This document shows, in pieces, positions 45,984 to 56,679 of a stretch of 64,000 bases of DNA (position 1 is its first letter; each line of letters starts with the position of its first letter). Made by a program: the position numbers and the translations under genes. The notes below the pieces were generated by a model that saw only the letters and a list, made by a program, of their open reading frames with translations, made no database searches and was not told the DNA's origin. Origin of the DNA: Antedon mediterranea (lineage: Eukaryota > Echinodermata > Crinoidea > Comatulida > Antedonidae); the NCBI RefSeq assembly GCF_964355755.1, contig NC_092676.1, positions 15,978,288-16,042,287 of the forward strand, written 5' to 3'.

Positions 45984-46267
45984 CTAGAAAATTGGAAATT
46001 ACATCAATACTAAATTAAGTACGGTTTAGAATATTTAAATATTTTCTCAATTGATATGTCCAGGAAGATAATGGTTTAAGCGGCATGTAATGGGCAGAAA
46101 AAGAAAATACGTATATTCACATCACCATACACGACATGGAACAAGTTATCATTTATAAGGCCTTGAGTACATTTTGTGGATATTTGCTCTATATTATAAA
46201 TAGCCAATATTGTCATTATTAATAATAATTATGCGTGAATAAAACAGTACATTCATTCGTGACCTAC

Positions 46268-46836
46268 CTGCATTTCGTAAATCCTGATTTGCTTCGATCT
46301 TGGAGAGTCAGTACTACTCATGGACGAGTCATGACTGGTAGATGGGATGCAATTCTTATTTACTTTCTTCAGAGCTCTTTCATAGCGCTTGTTTATGGTT
46401 TTTTTTTTTGTCTGGTCATTTTCTGTAACTCCAGATTTAATTTTTCGATGCGACGATGGGCTCGACTTAGTGCTCTGCCAACACGTTTTCGAGTAGAAAT
46501 ACGTCTCTTAAACGACATCTTGATGCGTAGAGGAGAAGTTGGTGAAACCACATCGGAAGATATGGCTGAATCATCATTACTACTACTAGGTTCGTCAGCT
46601 TCTTCTGGGTGTTGTACTTGTAGTTGGGCTTGAACTTGCTTCACGTACCTTCGATGTTTCTGTACTCTTCTTTTCACCGTCGCTCTCCGTGCATTTCTAT
46701 CTTTTGTTGTAAGTTCTGCTGACGGAACATAGTATTTCATTACACGTCTTGCTTCTGCTTGCAAGTACTCTGCTCCTCGCTTCTCTTTTTGTCGTTCCCG
46801 ATACGCTGCCTGAATCTCGGCTCGTGACTTTACCAT
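46268..46836 (-). pseudogene. DDE-like transposon protein, exon 1 (basic, coiled coil)
   Basis: ATG at 46836 (MVKSRAEIQAAYRERQKEKR) opens a very basic region with AAYRERQKEKRGAEYLQAEA, an N-terminal pattern common in transposon-encoded DNA-binding proteins. A Ser/Asp-rich linker (SSSNDDSAISSD) and a basic coiled coil (RVGRALSRAHRRIEKLNLEL) follow. An A11 run at about 46402-46412 shifts the frame. Beyond it the frame continues (KNCIPSTSHDSSMSSTDSPR) to a donor CAG|GTAGGT (exon end 46268). The 284-bp intron to 45983 is GT-AG and its splice keeps the frame. Likely role: specific DNA binding and multimerisation of the transposase (inference). Confidence 0.65.
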
Positions 46837-47368
46837 TATCACCAGTGTCACCTAGTGTTTAACAAAATGTATTAGTATTAAATCAAAATAAACAAATATT
46901 AAATTATATTTTTACATTTTAAATAACCATAATGTAAAAAAATACATTGACTTTGTATGTAGTAAATTATGTAACTTACGTTACCATGAACAATACTATT
47001 AATACTTGTGAGTATCGATATTACAAAGACACAAGATGTATCCAGGTACATGACATACGTTTGACAATGAATATTCATAAACATATATACACAGATATTA
47101 TCTTAATATCACTATGTTCGGTAATGTTACAACAACATAGACATACAACATCAATGTGAAACTTACGTTACCATAGTATCAAGGGCAAAGAAACTTCCCA
47201 TAAAATAACCCTAAATAAAATCAACTCCGGTTGGAGGTAATGTTCATTATTGCCTGTATAATATAACTTAAATTATTTGAATATACTGAGTAGAAAAAAA
47301 ACAAGACGTCTTAGAAATGAGGTATATAAAATGGTAACCTACGTTACATGTAGTGTAATTTACGTTAC

Positions 47369-47716
47369 TTTGTTGCCTATGCTAGCTTACTAGTGTAAAT
47401 TGTACAATGTAATAACATACTTGCATATCTGTCTAATTTCCTAAATTATAAACATTAGGAAAGTTGTTCTAAATGATCTTTAGTGAATTAAGCATTTGAA
47501 TACTTACTAAAATATACTCGAAAATCTGATATATGACGAATAAACTATGAAATTGTGAAAACGTATTTATAAAAACGTGGTCAAAATTGCCGCTGTCTGC
47601 CGAATCACGTGGTTAAAACTTTTTATTGTGTCAGAGGGCGTTTTCTTGATCATAAGAATATCTGTATTCCTTAGAAATGTCCACAATATTAAAACTCATC
47701 AGTAACAATATATATG
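47369..47716. other. centre of the mirrored motif array, no gene
   Basis: This segment separates the minus-oriented motif copies (46971-47368) from the plus-oriented ones (47717-48086). AT-rich, nothing else recognised. Confidence 0.35.
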
Positions 47717-48086
47717 GTAACGTAAGTTACCATAACGTAAATTTCAAATGAACTTCAAAGGCTCAAATAATTAAATCTTAAAACAACAACAAAATAATCA
47801 GTTTAAAATTAAACTTGACGTAACTAATCTTATAAATTATTATAACATGTGTGTGCACAAACCGGATCCTAAGAAGAAATGGGGTAACGTAGGTTACATC
47901 GCTTAACCAATCGTTTTTCATTAACACTTTCCAGGCAATTTTATAACGTATTTACATTATATTTCATCCGCGCAAGCAATATAATCGTTATCAAGAGTAC
48001 AAATCACATAATACGAAGAAAAACACTCTTATAGGTAATTATTAATTGATATTTAATGCATTTTTAAAGTCTGTAACGTAAGTTAC

Positions 48087-48674
48087 GTCATTTGTGCGAC
48101 ATATTTAATTGAAGAATTTTTAAAAATAAAACTAATTTTTTGTCAAAATGTCACTTACATGCGTTAAACGTATAGGTAAGGCTCCAAAATATACAGTATT
48201 TACAATGATAAATGGGATTATATTTAATTTTTACACTAGAGAATATTATGAAATTGGCCGGTGACAGGCGGTTTTGTGTCATATCATGAAGTTTAAAGTG
48301 ACATTATTTTTTAAGGGCAAGGATTTTCAAAATAAAACTTGGCCAATACAAAGAATAACGTTTCCTGTACCGTCATAACGCTTTAAAACACACTTTTAGT
48401 GCATAGTTTTATATATATAACACAGTAATTATAGGCGACATTGGTTTTTCATATTCGTGTTGGTATAGTGAGCCTGAGCGTGGTAGATATTAGAGATATA
48501 CCTTGGTGTTTTTTATTTCGAGATAAATAAAAACTTGTTAACATTTGGTTTGGTATGTTTGTTAAAAAGAGTGTGTAAATTATGTATGATTTTCAAAAAA
48601 CCTATCATGCTTTATGCTTAAATTAAAAGTGTTCTAGTATGGAACGCCTCCTCTGCCTTCAGTTCACATTTACC
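48087..48674. other. no supported gene
   Basis: AT-rich stretch between the last GTAACGTAAGTTAC motif and the 21-bp minisatellite. Confidence 0.4.
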
Positions 48675-49125
48675 ATGCAGTACACACCAATCGTCATGCA
48701 GTACACACCAATCGTCATGCAGTACACACCAAACATAATGCAGTACACACCAAACATAATGCAGTACACACCAAACATAATGCAGTACACACCAATCGTC
48801 ATGCAGTACACACCAAACATAATGCAGTACACACCAAACATCATGCAGTACACACCAATCATCATGCAGTACACACCAAACATAATGCAGTACACACCAA
48901 TCGTCATGCAGTACACACCAATCGTCATGCAGTACACACCAAACATAATGCAGTACACACCAATCGTCATGCAGTACACACCAAACATAATGCAGTACAC
49001 ACCAATCGTCATGCAGTACACACCAAACATCATGCAGTACACACCAAACATAATGCAGTACACACCAATCGTCATGCAGTACACACAATGGTCATGCAGT
49101 ACACACCAATCGTCATGCAGTACAG
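48675..49125. repeat. 21-bp minisatellite, about 21 copies
   Basis: Units of ATGCAGTACACACCA plus a variable six-base end (ATCGTC, AACATAA-type, AACATCA-type, ATCATC). The period is a multiple of three, so long ORFs appear on both strands (e.g. repeated QYTPNIM or CVLHDVW), but these have no other coding evidence. One unit near 49080 is a base shorter. Confidence 0.96.
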
Positions 49126-49209
49126 ACAGAAGAAGAGATTACCTTCCTAAATGTACTTAACCTAACCCTCTAAATAATCTCTCTCAACTATTAAAAAAAA
49201 ACACGCTAT

Positions 49210-49275
49210 TGATAGACCTCGAACCCAGGGGTTCCAGTGTTTTAGAGTAAACCCTTTACCACTCGACCAAACATT
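49210..49275 (-). other. tRNA-like sequence (SINE head or tRNA pseudogene)
   Basis: On the minus strand, TGGTCGAGTGG (A-box-like, 49269-49259) is followed after about 33 bases by GGTTCGAGGTC (B-box-like, 49225-49215). Both are close to the RNA polymerase III consensus. The acceptor and T stems do not pair well, so it is not a functional tRNA. It is more likely the head of a tRNA-derived SINE or a decayed tRNA. Confidence 0.5.
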
Positions 49276-49614
49276 TTGGTTGGGATAGTCACGTCAATTG
49301 ACTCTGATGGCATAGTTGTTCAGTCTAGTGTGACCGTGTATTCAAATGAGGCAAATGTGACCGAGGAAGAATAACTTACCTTTGAGAAAGTCAACTGATA
49401 GTTGGCGAAACGTCAGGTAAATAATAATCGTTAATTATTTACTATTACAACCTACGGTTGAGATAAAATTAATTATTATATTTCAGTTTCTTTGACTTCA
49501 CAATTTGCCAAAGTAGGGGAATTGTATACAGCCTCGTGATAAAAGATATTTGACCGAATATGGACACTAGCCAGTATGGGTGCACGAAAAGATGCTCTAC
49601 ATCCCACTATCTGA

Positions 49615-50312
49615 TTGACAAGCTCAACCTTCTTCAAAGGAACTGACAAACCGCGCAAAAAAGGGCGCTTGGTTATAACTGATTTCGCTAAAGCATTTAA
49701 CGGTGTAGGCCTAGACAATACAGTTGCAGCAAGTAATCTTATTGCGCTTAGTGCCGAGTCCTGGATTGTTGATTGGATATGTAACGTTTTTTCTGAAAGG
49801 CGTCAACGAGACAGATACCAATCGACTTGGTCCGACTGGGACACTTTATCCTGTGGTGTACCACAAGTTACACAGCTTGGAGAAATTGTGTTCCGGTCCG
49901 CCATCATTCGTTGATGATTTTTCACTGGGTGAGGTAGTTAACCCTAATGCAATGTCTCAATACGATGTTGACGATTTAGTCGAATGGGCAACCATAAACA
50001 AATTTCAATTGAACCCATCGAAATGCGAACAACTCGCATTTTGTTTCATGAAGTCGTCACCCTATATGACACCTATATTACTGGCAGTAAATGAGAACTA
50101 ACTATGCAAAAATCATTGATGTTTTCATTCAGGATTATTTAAAATGTGATGTCCAGGTCGACTATACCCTTAGTAAAGGGGGAAGACGTCTTCACATGCT
50201 TAGTCTTCTAAAACAGTTTGAAGACCATGCCCAAGTTTACATCACATCTACTAGACCAATATTCGAGTATGCAATGATGATCGCCGCAAAACTATGTCGT
50301 AAATTTCATTAA
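49615..50312 (+). pseudogene. reverse-transcriptase relic of a non-LTR element
   Basis: RT motifs are spread over three frames: RLVITDFAKAFNGVGLDNTV (catalytic block A), LSCGVPQVTQLG (block B, with the usual G after PQ changed to V), SFVDDFSLGEVVN (catalytic FVDD), LVEWATINKFQLNPSKCEQL and IDVFIQDYLKCDVQVDYTLS. About 15 residues seem deleted between block B and FVDD. Inactive. The upstream 'gttggcgaaacgtcaggt' (49395) also resembles LINE sequence. It is a different family from both large LINEs in the window. Confidence 0.8.
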
Positions 50313-50409
50313 CCACTAACGTAACCAAATTTTACTACTAACATAACAAACAGTAGAAAATGTTATTTTTTAAGATATTTCAAGATATATTGCCCCTCTG
50401 AAAAAAATA
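50313..50409. other. short spacer with a MITE-like word
   Basis: 'agatatattgcccctctgaaaa' at 50383-50404 resembles the AGATGTATTGTCCC family end. Otherwise nothing recognised. Confidence 0.3.
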
Positions 50410-50729
50410 ATTTGTTCATTTCAACAACATTTATTTCAACAACATTTATTTCATCAATGGCTCAGTATAACTAACAAGTAGTAAAAAGATATAAAATATA
50501 TTTGATGTAAAGGAACCATAATAGGATCATTACTATACTAGAAGATAAAAATCTTGTCACGTCGTAAGACCCTTTTAGAGTAAAGAATATTTACATTGTT
50601 GATTTACAGACTAAACAAAAATAAGATCAATAAACTCAATAAAACAAAAAACAAAATATAATGGTAAAAATTCATGAACACTTTAATACAATGATAGATA
50701 ATATCTTTTTAATTTGTTACGAAAGGTAA

Positions 50730-51570
50730 AAAGAGAAGTTAAACTTTTGATAGTGACATCCAACTCGTTCCAGAGTCTGGAACCCGAAACGGAAATAAAC
50801 AATTGCGAACTTCTCAAGTCTTCTAAAAGGAATATTTAACTGGAAGTTACAATGCATGTTACAAAGTTTATAATCATGATAATGTACGACATTATTAAAT
50901 AAATTAATTATAGAAGTTGGTAGATTGTTGTGAATATATTAAAAAATAATAATAAAAGAGGCCACGTGGCATTTATGTATGTCAAATAAATTTAGCAACT
51001 TAAGTTCTTTGAAAAAAGGTTTAGATGGGGTTTCATAAGTGGAAAGTGTAATAATTCTAATAGCACGTTTAAGCAGTTTGTTTACTTTGTTAATATTTGA
51101 AGGGTAATCAGCACACCAAATTATATTACAATAATGAACGAACAATAAAGAAAGAAGAACACGTTGTGGGAAAATATATTTGAGTTTGTTAATAATTCCT
51201 ATTATTTTAGAAACCTTTTTTGCTACGTGAGTTTGATGATAGGTCCACCTCAAATGTTCTTGAATATAGACACTAAGGAACAGTGTTTTAGGCATGCGTT
51301 CAATAATTTTTTCATTTATGGTGATAAATCGATTTGAATAATTAGCCTTTCTTTGTTGTGTATGAAAAAAGATATAATTTGTTTTTTGTGAGTTGATAAT
51401 AAGTTTATTTGAGATGACCCAGTCATTTATACATATTAACTCATTATTCACTGTAGCATATAAAACATTTAAATCAGGATGGGAATAAAAAAAAGTGTAG
51501 TGTCATTGGCAAAGGAAATCACCCGAAGGGTGTCACTGGCTCTGGATAAATCGTTCACATAAATTAGAAA
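50730..51570 (-). pseudogene. LINE ORF2 C-terminal part including mutated RT motif
   Basis: The stretch just after GVPQGSVIGPL reads, through stops, to VISFANDTTLF at about 51508: the YADD catalytic motif is FAND, with the first Asp replaced by Asn. The frame at 51451-50939 continues with CINDWVISNKLIINSQKTNY, HLRWTYHQTHVAKKVSKIIG and LLFVHYCNIIWC. A further segment to about 50730 shows GSRLWNELDVTIKSLTSLFT. It could not support polymerisation. Confidence 0.8.
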
Positions 51571-52215
51571 TCACAATGGTCCAATGACAGAACCTTGTGG
51601 CACCCCACAAGTGATTTCCTCCTCCGATGAAACACAGTTACCCAAAGAAACATATTGTTTCCTATGTTTTAGGTAACTTGTAAACCATTCTAAAGCAATA
51701 CCTCTAATACCATTGTTATGTAATTTACTAATAAGAATCTTATGATTAATAACGTCGAATGCTTTAGATAAGTCAACAAAGACTGATAACAAAAATTCTC
51801 TTTGTTCAAAAGAAGAAGTTACATTGTTAACAAAACCAATAATCGCATGAGATGTAGAATGATTTTTACGGAAACCATATTGATGTGTAAAAAGAATATT
51901 ATAGCAGTCAAGAAAGTCATAAAGACGCACGTACATTAAATTTTCTGTTATTTTTGAGAAAACACTAAGTAAAGAAATTCGTCTATAATTTGAAAGTATA
52001 TCTTTGCTGCCTTTTTTAGAAGCAGGTATAACTTTGGCGAGCTTCAAATAATTTGGAAAATTGCCAGTCAAAAAAGAAGAGTTAATAGAAAAGGGTAAAT
52101 GTTTGACATTGTAAGGGGAAGCTATTTTAATAATACGTGACGTAATTTTGTCATGACCACCACCTTTAGTGGAATCTAAATCATTAATTGTTTGTAAAAC
52201 TTTATATTCGGTCAC
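51571..52215 (-). pseudogene. LINE ORF2 reverse-transcriptase domain, N-terminal part
   Basis: 214 open codons include GGHDKITSRIIKIASP, LAKVIPASKKGSKDILSNYR, VFSKITENLMYVRLYDFL, HQYGFRKNHSTSHAI, FVDLSKAFDVINHKILISKL (catalytic block A intact) and ITCGVPQGSVIGPL, where a stop follows. The class is jockey/CR1-like by these words. Confidence 0.85.
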
Positions 52216-53640
52216 TGAGGATTAATGAAAAATGATTGTAAATCTGGGTTTGGAAGATAGGACATAAAATCAATTTGAGAATCTGACATAGAATTGCAAA
52301 GAGAAGAACCGATTGAGGAAAAATATTTATTAAAAGAGTCGCAAATGCCTTGATCAGATTTAATGGTTTTATCATTTGTTTCAATGAGTGTGGGGTAATT
52401 TCTATTAGACTTATTTGGATCAGAATTTATCACAGACCAAGTTTTTTTAAGATTACCTTTGATAGCGTCAAATTTAGAAAATTAATCATTTCTTTTCTGT
52501 ACGACAAAGTTTATTGAACATATTGTTATATTTATTATATATTGATTTGTGATTGGGATTCTGAAAGAAAATAGGTTTGTTGTACAGTTTATGTTTCCTT
52601 CTACTACTTGTTATTAAATCAGGTGACATCCACGGTTGTTTGGGTATTTTCCTGGAGGGTATAGTGTTATGAGAAGTATGCTTATCATGAATGTTATACA
52701 ATTAAAAAAAAAAGTATCAAATGCCGATTTTGAATCACAATTGTACATTTTCGACCAGTCTTCAATAACTAACTCATTGCAAAATGCATTTATATCTTTT
52801 ATGTGAGGAGAAAGTTTATCATCAGGTTTAAGTGGGTGGTATGTGTCCCCATCAATGATTTGGAAGATTGGAAGGTGGTCAGAAATGTAAAAAATAAGTA
52901 TACCAGAACAAATATTAGAATCAATTATGTTGGAATAAAAGTGGTCAATGAGTGAAGCACTCGTTGTCGTTATTCTGGTGGGTTTCGAAATGGTTGGATA
53001 AAAAGAATTTGAAATAATTGTGTCAAGATAATTACTGGTACAGTGATGATTTTGATATTTAATTAAATCAATATTGATATTACCCGTAATATGACATTGT
53101 TTATTTTCATAGTTATTTGATTTAAAACATCATTGAAGGCCATGGTAAAGTGGTCAATTGTGCCTCCGAGTGGACGATTATAATTCCAACAATGGATTTT
53201 TTATTTGGTTTTATTATTTCAACAAAATTAGATTCAAATGGAAAAGAAAGCGAAATATCATGTCCAATTTGAATATTTAAATCATTACGTTCAAATAATG
53301 CAACCCCACCACCATTTCTAATCTATCTATTTTTAGAAAAGTAGGAATAGTTTTGCAAGGAAGGAATTGGCGAGTCATCATTGAGCTAAGTCTCAGAAAA
53401 ACCTATAATGGAGAAATTAATACATAAATTATCTACAAAAATTCAAGTGAGTCCATCTTCATGTTTATATTTCTTATGTTAAGATGGAAAAGGAAGAGCT
53501 TGGAAGAATTAAGATCAGATCTGATATTAACTTAATTAAACAAATCTGTTGATTGATTATCAAATTTATCTAAATCTTCAGTTAAAGGATTGAAGTTTAA
53601 GTTAGATGTATGGTTTATAAAATCGGAGTCCATGCAGATA
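52216..53640 (-). pseudogene. LINE ORF2 endonuclease and linker, decayed
   Basis: Fragments in several frames show YRP (about 53180), ITGNINIDL at about 53085 where GDFNxDL is expected (catalytic Asp changed to Asn), SKPTRITTTSASLIDHFYSN and FYISDHLPIFQIID (about 52870, the SDH block). The linker to the RT (52701-52212) includes PWMSPDLITSSRRKHKLYNK. Stops and frameshifts throughout. Confidence 0.75.
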
Positions 53641-53670
53641 TCATGAAACGGTAAATGCAAAAATAAATTT

Positions 53671-55610
53671 TCAATTACCATAATAATACATTTTTAGTGT
53701 GGAGTGAACATGAAATATACCAAGACTGTGATAAATGTAACATAGGTAAAAGTTAGTAACAAAACATATTGAATTAAATAATAAAATGCAATTAATAATC
53801 TTCTTAACAATGAAGGTCATACATAAATCGATATTTGCAGTCTCCGCCAAGTATACAATGTTTATTTTTTGCGTCAACGTATAAGACAAGTCCTCGAAAA
53901 AGAAAAATGATTTAGTTTTAATAGATCTCGCCTTCTTTAATAATTCATCTTTGGGGTCTGTAGAAAAATTTTGCAATAATTTTACGAGGTTTAGTTGACT
54001 GTGAGTTCGGCTTACCTGTTCTGTGAGCGTTCTCAATACAGATCACCTAGTGCAAGTTCATTCTTAATGATATCCTTTATTTTTTGCATTGAGTTTTCAC
54101 CCTTTTCTTCGGGCAATCCTCCGAAACGCAAGTTATAACCACGCGAATTCAGATTCAAGTACATCGATTTTCCGTTGCTTATCATTCAATTCGGATTCCA
54201 ATTTTTCCATGTTGGTAGTAAGGCTGTTTACCGCGGCTTTATTTTCCATAGATGTGTCAGCATAGAATTCCAATGAGTTATCCCCATCTTTTTGTTTATT
54301 TTCCACAGATTCCATCCTTAAATTCAGGGCATCTTGACATTTAATAATAGCAGCTAGGGGTGTCACGAAACTTAAGACCACGAAAGCTAAGACCCCCTAA
54401 GACCTAAGATCACGAAAGCTAAGACCCAAGACCTAAGATTGCAAATTCTAAGATATACTACAGCTTAAAAACAATACTTGTTTATCCATACATAATTTTA
54501 AACATAGTAGATTTCATTTACTACCATAAATATAATTAAATACTACCGCAAAACATAGATAAACTCACATTATTTTCGCCCGTTGAGTAAATGTATATTT
54601 TTCCTTTACAACAAACAAACTTGACTGGTTGTTTGTTGGTATATATTTACTCCATTGTGTTGGTTCAGAGGATGTTTTTCTTTCGCACCTGTCTTTCTTG
54701 TATTTTGACTCCAAATTTGTTAACTGACTTTATTCTGAATATCAAACTTTAAAATTAGGACTTATATAAGTACTTTCAGAAGGAGAAACACATAAAAACA
54801 AATAAATAAATCCTTTAAATTGACGTTTTTACAGACGTGTTTCTTTGTATACTGTAACTCCTAATGCTCAATGTTTTTGTTTCTATGAAGCGCCAAAAGA
54901 GCAACAATAATAGTACAAGTATAAAAACAGAAAGAAAACGAAACAAAAAAACTTATTATCATGATTTTTAAATTAAAATTTATTTGCGAGTATTTATTTC
55001 TTCGTACTAGCATGATTATACTATTATTATTACAATTTTAATTTCACATTGTTCCATCCACACTGTAGATGGACTCCACAGAGTTTTCAGCCCTCTATAT
55101 AATTTTTGCTCTATTGACGTTCCATAGAAACAAAAACATTGAACATGATGTAGGCCTAACTGTAGTGTAGGCCATGCGAAATTCGCAAACAGTATGTGTG
55201 CGAGAAAAACGTCTGTAAAATCATCAATTTGAAAATGTATTTGTTACTTTTTATGTGATTCTTTTTCATAAAGTGCTAATTCTAAGGTGTGGTATTTAGA
55301 ATAAATGTTGGGAGTTAAAGTACAAGGCAGGTGCGAAAGATAAATATTTGTAATCTTAGGTATTGGGTCTTAGCTTTCGTGATCTTAGGTCTTAGGCGGT
55401 CTTAGCTTTCGTGGTCTTAGGTTTCGTGACACCCTAGCAGCTAGGCCGGAGTCAATGCGGGTATAAATATCCGATACCTTGTCTTTAAGCTCACGCCTCA
55501 GTGCGTTGATATCGCCGGTATCCGCTGACGTGGCACAGCTGGCGGGAATTTTGAGTTGTTGGTGCAGGCTTAGGCGTTGGCTCCGCTGCTTTTGATTTCG
55601 TTACGCTCAT
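53671..55610 (-). pseudogene. LINE ORF1 (L1-type coiled coil/RRM), split by insertion
   Basis: The start ATG at 55610 encodes MSVTKSKAAEPTPKPAPTTQ. After a frameshift the frame reads KDKVSDIYTRIDSGLAA, is cut by the insertion 54358-55434 and resumes AAIIKCQDALNLRMESVENK with a coiled coil (MEKLESELNDKQRKIDVLES). NSRGYNLRFGGLPEEKGENS then resembles the RRM start of L1-type (Transposase_22) ORF1 proteins, and FSTDPKDELLKKARSIKTKS its C-terminal part. ORF1 of this class binds RNA as a trimer. No longer functional. Confidence 0.8.
54358..55434. mobile_element. foldback (MULE-like) transposon with 10-bp target duplication
   Basis: The ends GGGTGTCACGAAAC.../...GTTTCGTGACACCC form TIRs of about 93 bp with few mismatches, made of tandem 'cacgaaagctaagacc' units. 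Weaker inverted similarity continues almost to the centre ('ctttcgcacctgtcttt', 'aatgtttttgtttctatgaa'), so the whole 1077 bp is a large palindrome. Flanks are TAGCAGCTAG (54348-54357 and 55435-55444). A 9-11-bp duplication with long TIRs is typical of Mutator-like elements. No transposase. Confidence 0.88.
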
Positions 55611-55789
55611 TTTAGTAGTGATAATCAAATTATTTCACAAAGACAAAGAAAACCACTGGGAATTACAACTTAAAACCACAAAACCTTTTGGACTTAACAT
55701 TAGGAACATACTCCCAGATCGGTAAAATTATTCCATTGACTACCAAAATTTAAGTTTCAATATTAACCACTATTTAAGCTGTTTTTAGT

Positions 55790-56478
55790 CGCGTGGACGA
55801 CTCTATAGTTCACTATGTCGGTCGGTCGGTCTGTCTGTCTGTCGGTCCGGTATCACTATGCGTTTTATCGCTTTCTGACCTTATCTTGATATCAGTTTAA
55901 TCTAGCTAAGTCAATTTTTCACAGTATATTCCTTATGGCCAGGAATCGATGTGGTTATGTTTTTACGGTGCGCAATAAAAAATTACGCGGTGTACGCACG
56001 ATTTCACGAAATCACGTTTGTAATCATATCTTCACAACCATGAATCACAATTGAATAAAATTTGGTACTCATAAATTTCAGGGCATAAATCATCATATGG
56101 CAATACAATTACGTGCGTAGCGCATGTAACGCATGCGTACGCGCGCTTAAAATTTTCAAAATTTATTTTCGATGAAATAAGAGTACGTTTCAGGCAATTT
56201 TAAGCGTTTACAAAATTGCCATGAGTGCGCAGAATTTTGCGCGCGCACTGCGCGTTAAATGTTATTGCGCACTCTTTTTGCCCGATTTCTGTTTTCTTGA
56301 CTTGCTTTTCAACTCGAAATTACGTTATACGAGCACGTCAAAAGTGACAGGCTACGCACGTGTAAATTAAAAAAATATAAATGTTTTTAAACATTTCAAC
56401 ATTTTTAAACATGTTCAGTAATTTCGGTCAGTTGGTAGGTTGGTCGGTCAGTCGGTAAACACTAATGAGCACGCGACT
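55790..56478. mobile_element. repetitive element with AGTCGCGTG/CACGCGACT ends
   Basis: It begins AGTCGCGTG followed by tandem GTCGGTCG/GTCTGTCT words and ends with ggtcggtcagtcggtaaac...CACGCGACT. The interior is full of alternating purine-pyrimidine words (gcgcgc, acgcatgcgtacgcgcgc), able to adopt Z-DNA. Non-coding. Class unknown. Confidence 0.5.
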
Positions 56479-56500
56479 GCAGCCATCTATATGGCTTTGT

Positions 56501-56564
56501 TTTCAGTAATTTGCCTTTGGATTTATATATATATATATATATATCCAAAGGCAAATTACTGAAA
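56501..56564. repeat. perfect 22-bp inverted repeat with TA loop
   Basis: TTTCAGTAATTTGCCTTTGGAT (56501-56522, first 20 shown: TTTCAGTAATTTGCCTTTGG) and its exact complement at 56543-56564 are separated by a 20-bp (TA)n. A hairpin or cruciform is expected. Confidence 0.92.
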
Positions 56565-56592
56565 AAAATGACAATGCTGTGGGTATCAGTGG

Positions 56593-56593
<1 letters not shown>

Positions 56594-56672
<79 letters not shown>
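56594..56672. repeat. (TA)n microsatellite
   Basis: About 39 TA dinucleotides without interruption, ending in 'tttatttatattcg'. The ORF running through it is a composition artefact. Confidence 0.97.
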
Positions 56673-56674
<2 letters not shown>

Positions 56675-56679
56675 TTATA

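Larger units (their letters stand above)
42476..48086. mobile_element. putative large DNA transposon bounded by GTAACGTAAGTTAC motifs
   Basis: A two-exon DDE-like gene (minus, 46836-44041) is embedded in a region that carries a 14-bp interrupted palindrome, GTAAC-NNNN-GTTAC, and close variants at 42476, 43657, 43678, 44031, 46971, 47158, 47334, 47355, 47717, 47884 and 48073. I did not find the motif elsewhere in the window. Orientation is mirrored around the gene. Such clusters are typical of subterminal transposase-binding sites. The left part is interrupted by another transposon (42821-43642). Outer TIRs and target duplication were not identified, so boundaries are only those of the outermost motifs. 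Confidence 0.55.
50410..55620 (-). mobile_element. degenerate LINE with L1-type ORF1, split by a foldback element
   Basis: On the minus strand from about 55610: ORF1 with coiled coil and RRM-like words, then an endonuclease-RT ORF2 (about 53640-50730), then a 3' UTR ending near 50410-50460 with a repeated 15-bp 'aaataaatgttgttg' tail. ORF1 is interrupted at 54357/55435 by a foldback transposon. Catalytic residues are mutated in both endonuclease and RT, and many frameshifts are present. This is an old copy. Confidence 0.85.

Noticed and set aside
48618-49160. Long ORFs on both strands across the 21-bp array
   Set aside because: They arise from the repeat period being divisible by three. There is no start context, domain or codon signal beyond the repeat.
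49210-49275. Functional tRNA gene
   Set aside because: A- and B-box-like words are present, but the acceptor and T stems do not pair.
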